Positions 31,235-33,846 of a DNA stretch of 33,846 nt are shown here, in pieces. Position 1 is the stretch's first letter. Each line of letters begins with the position of its first letter. The translations under genes were made by a program, and so were the position numbers. The DNA is from an uncultured Spirochaetaceae bacterium (GTDB lineage: Bacteria > Spirochaetota > Spirochaetia > Sphaerochaetales > Sphaerochaetaceae). A model generated the notes under the pieces. It was not told where the DNA came from. It worked only from the letters and a program-made list of their open reading frames with translations, and made no database searches. The stretch spans positions 1-33,846 of the forward strand of contig OMYY01000029.1 in assembly GCA_900315435.1 (NCBI GenBank). Reading direction: 5' to 3'.

Positions 31235-31349
31235 CCAGCCTGTCAGGCGAGAAACGGCAATACAGAGGGGAATCGAGACTTCACAAACGGGAAAAGCTGA
31301 GGGATACTGGAGCGAGGAAGCGGTGCACGATGCCCGCTCTCCTCTGATA

Positions 31350-31440
31350 CTCTCCCTATGATATGTTGCCATAGAGAGAAACACTTTCTCCCCTCCAAGC
31401 GTGTCTCCTTGGAGCTGCCTCCCGCAAGGGAGGCTGTTTT
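31350..31440 (+). ncRNA. Candidate small RNA: three hairpins ending in a terminator
   Basis: Hairpin 1 pairs CTCT+CTATG (31350-31360, with a CC bulge) with CATAG+AGAG (31370-31378). Hairpin 2 pairs CTCCAAG (31393-31399) with CTTGGAG (31408-31414). Hairpin 3 pairs GCCTCCC (31417-31423) with GGGAGGC (31428-31434) over a GCAA loop and is followed by TGTTTT. The GH105 transcript already terminates at 31234 and no ORF lies between, so the second terminator implies a separate short transcript. It matches no RNA family I know and no clear promoter is visible. Confidence 0.35.
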
Positions 31441-31448
31441 CTGCAGCA

Positions 31449-31470
31449 AGGCGGCCCCGAAGGACCGCCT
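31449..31470 (-). terminator. Hairpin after pgi
   Basis: On the minus strand AGGCGGTCC, loop TTCG and GGGCCGCCT form a very stable 9-bp hairpin with a UUCG tetraloop, 20 nt after the pgi stop. It lacks a T-run, so it may be a weak terminator or 3' stabiliser. Confidence 0.45.
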
Positions 31471-31490
31471 CAGCATCGCGATCACCTGTG

Positions 31491-33068
31491 TTACAGCAGG
31501 TCGCTGAACGCCTTGAGCACCGGATCGCCCGGACAACCCGCAAGCACTTGCTTGGCAAGGGTCTTGCCCAGTTGCACGCCTTCCTGGTCGAAGGAGTTCA
31601 GGTTCCAGAGGAAGCCTTGGAACATCACCTTGTTCTCGTAGTGGGCGAGCAGGGCTCCGAGCACCGCCGGTGTCAGTTCCTTGGCCACCAGCAGGCTGCT
31701 GACCCTGTTTCCGGCAAACTGCTTGTTGGGGTTCTCGTCATCCTTGCCTCGGGCGAAGGCGACAATCTGGGCAGCCAGGTTGGCGCAAAGCTTCTGCTGG
31801 CTGGTCGAGCCTTGGATCACGATATCCTTGCCTCGCTGGTTCTGCTTGAATCCGACGAACTGGAGCGGGATGATGTCGGTGCCTTGGTGGAGCAACTGGT
31901 AGAAGGAGTGCTGGCCGTTGGTTCCCGGCTCACCGAAAATCACCGGTCCCGTCACATACGCGACCGGTTTTCCATCGCGATTGACGTGTTTCCCGTTGCT
32001 TTCCATGTCCAGTTGCTGGAGATGGGCGGGGAAGCGGGAGAGCGCCTGTGAGTAGGGAAGGATCGCGGTCGACGGATAGCCGAGCACATTGCGGTTGTAG
32101 ACACCGATAAGCGCGTCGAGCAGGGACGCATTCTTCCGGATATCGGGTTCCAAGGCCGCGACATCCGCCTGGTGGGCTCCGTCAAGCAGCTCTTGGAAGA
32201 CATCATAGCCGAAAGCCAGGGAAAGGACGACACCCCCCACTGCACAGGATGAGCTGTAGCGCCCGCCAATGTAATCGTCGAAGAAGAAAGACTCCCGGAC
32301 ATCCTTGCTCTTGGCCAGAGGGCTGGTCTTGCTGGTAACGGCCACCATATGCTTGGCCGGGTCGATACCCTTGATGCCGCTTTCCTTGATCGCGTCGATC
32401 ACCAGGTCGCGGTTGGTCAGGGTCTCCAACGTCGTGCCGCTCTTGCTGACCAGGATGAACAACGTGCGCTCCATGTCAAGCGTGTCAATCACCTGGGCGG
32501 CGTCATCCGGGTCGACGTTGCTGATGAACTTGCCTTCGAGCTGTTTGATGCCCTTGCCTTGGGCATAGCCCTGCAGGGCGAGATAGAGGGCTCGCGGACC
32601 AAGGTCGCTGCCGCCGATGCCGATCTGGCAGACGGTGGTGAAGCTCTTGCCGGTCGAACCGACCAGTTTGCCGCTCCGGACCTGCTCGCTGAATTCCTTG
32701 ATCCTTTCCAGCTGGCCCTTGTAAAACTTGCCCTTGTCCTCGCCGTCGGCAATCACCGGGGTGGGAAGCACCTGGCCCCGGGAGAGCTGGTGGAGCACCA
32801 GCCGTTTTTCGCCGGTGTTCATCACCTCGCCGCCCAGGAGGGCCTTGTATTTGGCGATCAGCTCCTGCTCGTCGCTGAGTCTCTGCAGGTCTCCAAGGAT
32901 CTGCTCGTCGACCGGCATGGCCGCATAATGGTAGGAAAGGAGCCCGCCGGCCTCCGGGCTCTGGTACTTTGCGATGCGCTGGGTCGTCAATGCCTCACGC
33001 ACGGATACCTTTTTGTCTTTCTGAAGGGCTGCGAGCGCCTTCGTCTGGTCAAGATTCTTGAATTCCAT
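31491..33068 (-). CDS. pgi: Glucose-6-phosphate isomerase, canonical full-length
   Basis: 525 residues. All PGI signatures are intact: Q-I-G-I-G-G-S-D-L-G-P-R, the phosphate loop V-S-K-S-G-T-T-L-E-T, F-D-D-Y-I-G-G-R-Y-S-S-S, F-G-E-P-G-T-N-G-Q-H-S-F-Y-Q (catalytic Glu), L-L-H-Q-G-T (catalytic His) and N-S-F-D-Q-E-G-V-Q-L-G-K. It interconverts glucose-6-phosphate and fructose-6-phosphate in central glycolysis. The ATG at 33068 shares its A with the ArgR stop (TGATG) and has GAGGTGG upstream, so it is co-transcribed and coupled with argR. This is the housekeeping copy against which the altered PGI at 16982-18253 can be judged. Confidence 0.96.
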   Translation of the reverse strand: MEFKNLDQTKALAALQKDKKVSVREALTTQRIAKYQSPEAGGLLSYHYAAMPVDEQILGDLQRLSDEQELIAKYKALLGGEVMNTGEKRLVLHQLSRGQVLPTPVIADGEDKGKFYKGQLERIKEFSEQVRSGKLVGSTGKSFTTVCQIGIGGSDLGPRALYLALQGYAQGKGIKQLEGKFISNVDPDDAAQVIDTLDMERTLFILVSKSGTTLETLTNRDLVIDAIKESGIKGIDPAKHMVAVTSKTSPLAKSKDVRESFFFDDYIGGRYSSSCAVGGVVLSLAFGYDVFQELLDGAHQADVAALEPDIRKNASLLDALIGVYNRNVLGYPSTAILPYSQALSRFPAHLQQLDMESNGKHVNRDGKPVAYVTGPVIFGEPGTNGQHSFYQLLHQGTDIIPLQFVGFKQNQRGKDIVIQGSTSQQKLCANLAAQIVAFARGKDDENPNKQFAGNRVSSLLVAKELTPAVLGALLAHYENKVMFQGFLWNLNSFDQEGVQLGKTLAKQVLAGCPGDPVLKAFSDLL

Positions 33069-33538
33069 CAATCTGCCACCTCGGGGATACGTGTCTTGAA
33101 ACTTTCGAGCAGGTCCTCTTTCGTCATCCCCTCGCGAAGGATGATGAAGATTGTGTCATCTCCCGCCACCGTTCCGAGAATTTCCGGAAGCGCCAGGATA
33201 TCCAGGGCGATACCAACGCTGTTGGCGTGACCCGGACGGGTCTTGACGACTCCGATATTTCCGGAGAACTCGATGGAAAGGATGCCACGGCGGACATCTT
33301 GGATGTAGCTCTTCTCGCTCTCGCTGACCATGTCGTTTTCCGGCAGGGCATAGTAATACCCGGACCAGCCATCGGAGATTTTTCCGACTTTGAGCATTTT
33401 CAGGTCACGGCTCAGCGTCGCCTGCGTCACGTGATATCCTTCATGTTTCAACATGTCCAGCAGCGTGTCCTGGTTGTCAATGCGGTTGTTCTTGATCAGT
33501 TCCTTGACTACCGCAAGGCGGTTGCTTCTCTCGCGCAT
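33068..33538 (-). CDS. argR: Arginine repressor ArgR
   Basis: 156 residues. The N-terminal winged HTH contains Y-H-V-T-Q-A-T-L-S-R-D-L-K-M-L, the DNA-recognition signature. The C-terminal arginine-binding and hexamer domain ends with L-G-T-V-A-G-D-D-T-I-F-I-I-L-R. The ribosome site is GAGGAG. It is encoded directly upstream of pgi in one operon. An ARG box overlaps its own promoter, suggesting autorepression and therefore arginine-linked expression of pgi. Confidence 0.95.
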   Translation of the reverse strand: MRERSNRLAVVKELIKNNRIDNQDTLLDMLKHEGYHVTQATLSRDLKMLKVGKISDGWSGYYYALPENDMVSESEKSYIQDVRRGILSIEFSGNIGVVKTRPGHANSVGIALDILALPEILGTVAGDDTIFIILREGMTKEDLLESFKTRIPEVAD

Positions 33539-33571
33539 GATGTCTCCTCAAACCGAATGCGAATAAATTTC

Positions 33572-33589
33572 CATGCATAAATATACAAT
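33572..33589. promoter_or_regulatory. Candidate ARG box
   Basis: CATGCATAAATATACAAT agrees at 15 of 18 positions with the Bacillus-type ArgR/AhrC consensus CATGAATAAAAATKCAAK as I remember it. It covers the -10 of the argR promoter. Confidence 0.6.
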
Positions 33590-33608
33590 ACTCTTCCGCC
33601 AAACGCAA
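33580..33608 (-). promoter_or_regulatory. Promoter of the argR-pgi operon
   Basis: On the minus strand TTGCGT (33608-33603), a 17-nt spacer and TATATT (33585-33580) give a good sigma-70 promoter, about 40 nt before the argR start. Confidence 0.6.
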
Positions 33609-33751
33609 ACAGTGTGAGGACATTATTGAATCATCTGTAAAGAGAATTTGACTCAGGATGGAAAGTAGGGAAGAATGGCAGACAGGAGAGAGATATGAGC
33701 GCATTGCTGATCCTTATTGCCGTGATTGCCTGTTTCGGGCTTTTTTATGGT

Positions 33752-33846
33752 TCAAATCAGAATTTTGTGGGATAGCCAGTTTTGAGTTGGCTTGCGGGAG
33801 TTCTCGTAGATCTTGTAGAAGAAGTACTGGGTGTCCCTGAAACCGT
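33752..33846 (-). CDS. C-terminal fragment of an unidentified protein
   Basis: An open frame enters from the window end and stops with TGA at 33754-33752. Its 30 or so residues (G-F-R-D-T-Q-Y-F-F-Y-K-I-Y-E-N-S-R-K-P-T-Q-N-W-L-S) use the codons preferred by neighbouring genes (ACC, CAG, TAC, TTC, AAG, ATC, GAG, AAC). No family can be assigned from so little. Confidence 0.4.
   Translation of the reverse strand, partial: GFRDTQYFFYKIYENSRKPTQNWLSHKILI

Larger units (their letters stand above)
31063..31490. other. 428-bp gap between the GH105 and pgi genes
   Basis: No convincing protein gene. It holds the GH105 terminator (31186-31234), a run of hairpins ending in a plus-strand terminator (31350-31440) that may be a small RNA, and a minus-strand hairpin after pgi (31449-31470). 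The rest, 31235-31349, shows nothing I can name. Confidence 0.5.

Noticed and set aside
31093..31347. An 84-codon plus-strand frame after GH105
   Set aside because: It runs through a strong terminator (31186-31234), has no family features and ends in basic low-complexity sequence.
33695..33775. A 26-residue hydrophobic peptide (M-S-A-L-L-I-L-I-A-V-I-A-C-F) with a good GGAGA ribosome site
   Set aside because: It looks like a single-helix membrane peptide but overlaps the end of a codon-typical minus-strand frame and has no clear promoter. It is too little to call, though worth checking in relatives.
1..33846. tRNA, rRNA, CRISPR, insertion sequence or prophage features
   Set aside because: I looked for T-loop motifs, spaced direct repeats, transposase or integrase motifs and phage structural genes, and saw none that hold up.

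Overview
The window looks like chromosomal DNA of a GC-rich spirochaete, probably Sphaerochaeta-like. This is inferred from the style of the exported proteins (short signal peptides ending in A-N-G-S-S-E-A, A-Q-G-T-K-E or A-Q-G-G-K-E), the abundance of solute-binding-protein transporters, and the mix of Firmicutes-like sugar enzymes; no rRNA or tRNA confirms it. Gene density is high, start codons overlap upstream stops by 1-8 nt in many places, and there is no prophage, insertion sequence, CRISPR array or tRNA that I can see.

Layout. 1-1.6 kb: the end of a PD-(D/E)XK nuclease-type protein, then a decayed, truncated ATPase/TOPRIM-like gene pair on the minus strand. 1.7-8.2 kb (+): a YesM/YesN-type two-component system, a complete TRAP transporter (P, Q, M) and a type I sulfatase. 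8.4-9.0 kb: a small exported protein with a terminator. 9.1-16.8 kb (-): a seven-gene, almost gapless operon in the order LacI-type regulator, phosphofructokinase-like, NagB-like, NagA-like, class II aldolase, triosephosphate-isomerase-like, LarA-like. A glucose-6-phosphate-isomerase-like gene (16.98-18.25 kb, +) diverges from it across a regulatory region with a perfect 20-bp palindrome. 18.25-20.4 kb (-): a second two-component system (7TM-type kinase and NarL-type regulator). 20.5-23.1 kb (+): a TauABC/SsuABC-like ABC importer. 23.4-24.8 kb (+): DUF1858 protein, an unknown 198-aa protein and a hemerythrin, behind a CRP/FNR-style site. 24.8-25.1 kb (-): a small exported protein, possibly leaderless. 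25.2-29.1 kb (-): an Fe(III)/phosphonate/sugar-phosphate-type ABC importer. 29.3-31.1 kb (+): HAD phosphatase and GH105 unsaturated uronyl hydrolase. 31.5-33.5 kb (-): argR and a canonical pgi, with an ARG box over the argR promoter. The last 95 bases carry the end of another minus-strand gene.

How it may work together. The 9.1-18.3 kb block contains an enzyme for each step of an Embden-Meyerhof-like route from an N-acetylated amino sugar to C3 compounds. Several of these enzymes have lost the loops their families use to grip a substrate phosphate: the divergent PGI lacks the S-K-S-G-T-T loop, the TIM homologue lacks the loop-7 Ser and loop-8 G-G, and the NagB homologue lacks T-G-x-T-P. The second PGI in the window is canonical. 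My inference is a parallel glycolysis for a sugar whose terminal phosphate is replaced by another group (for example a carboxylate or sulfonate), ending in a LarA-type hydroxy-acid epimerase. The nearby TRAP carboxylate importer, sulfatase and GH105 enzyme would fit uptake and trimming of acidic or sulfated saccharides, but that link is by proximity only.
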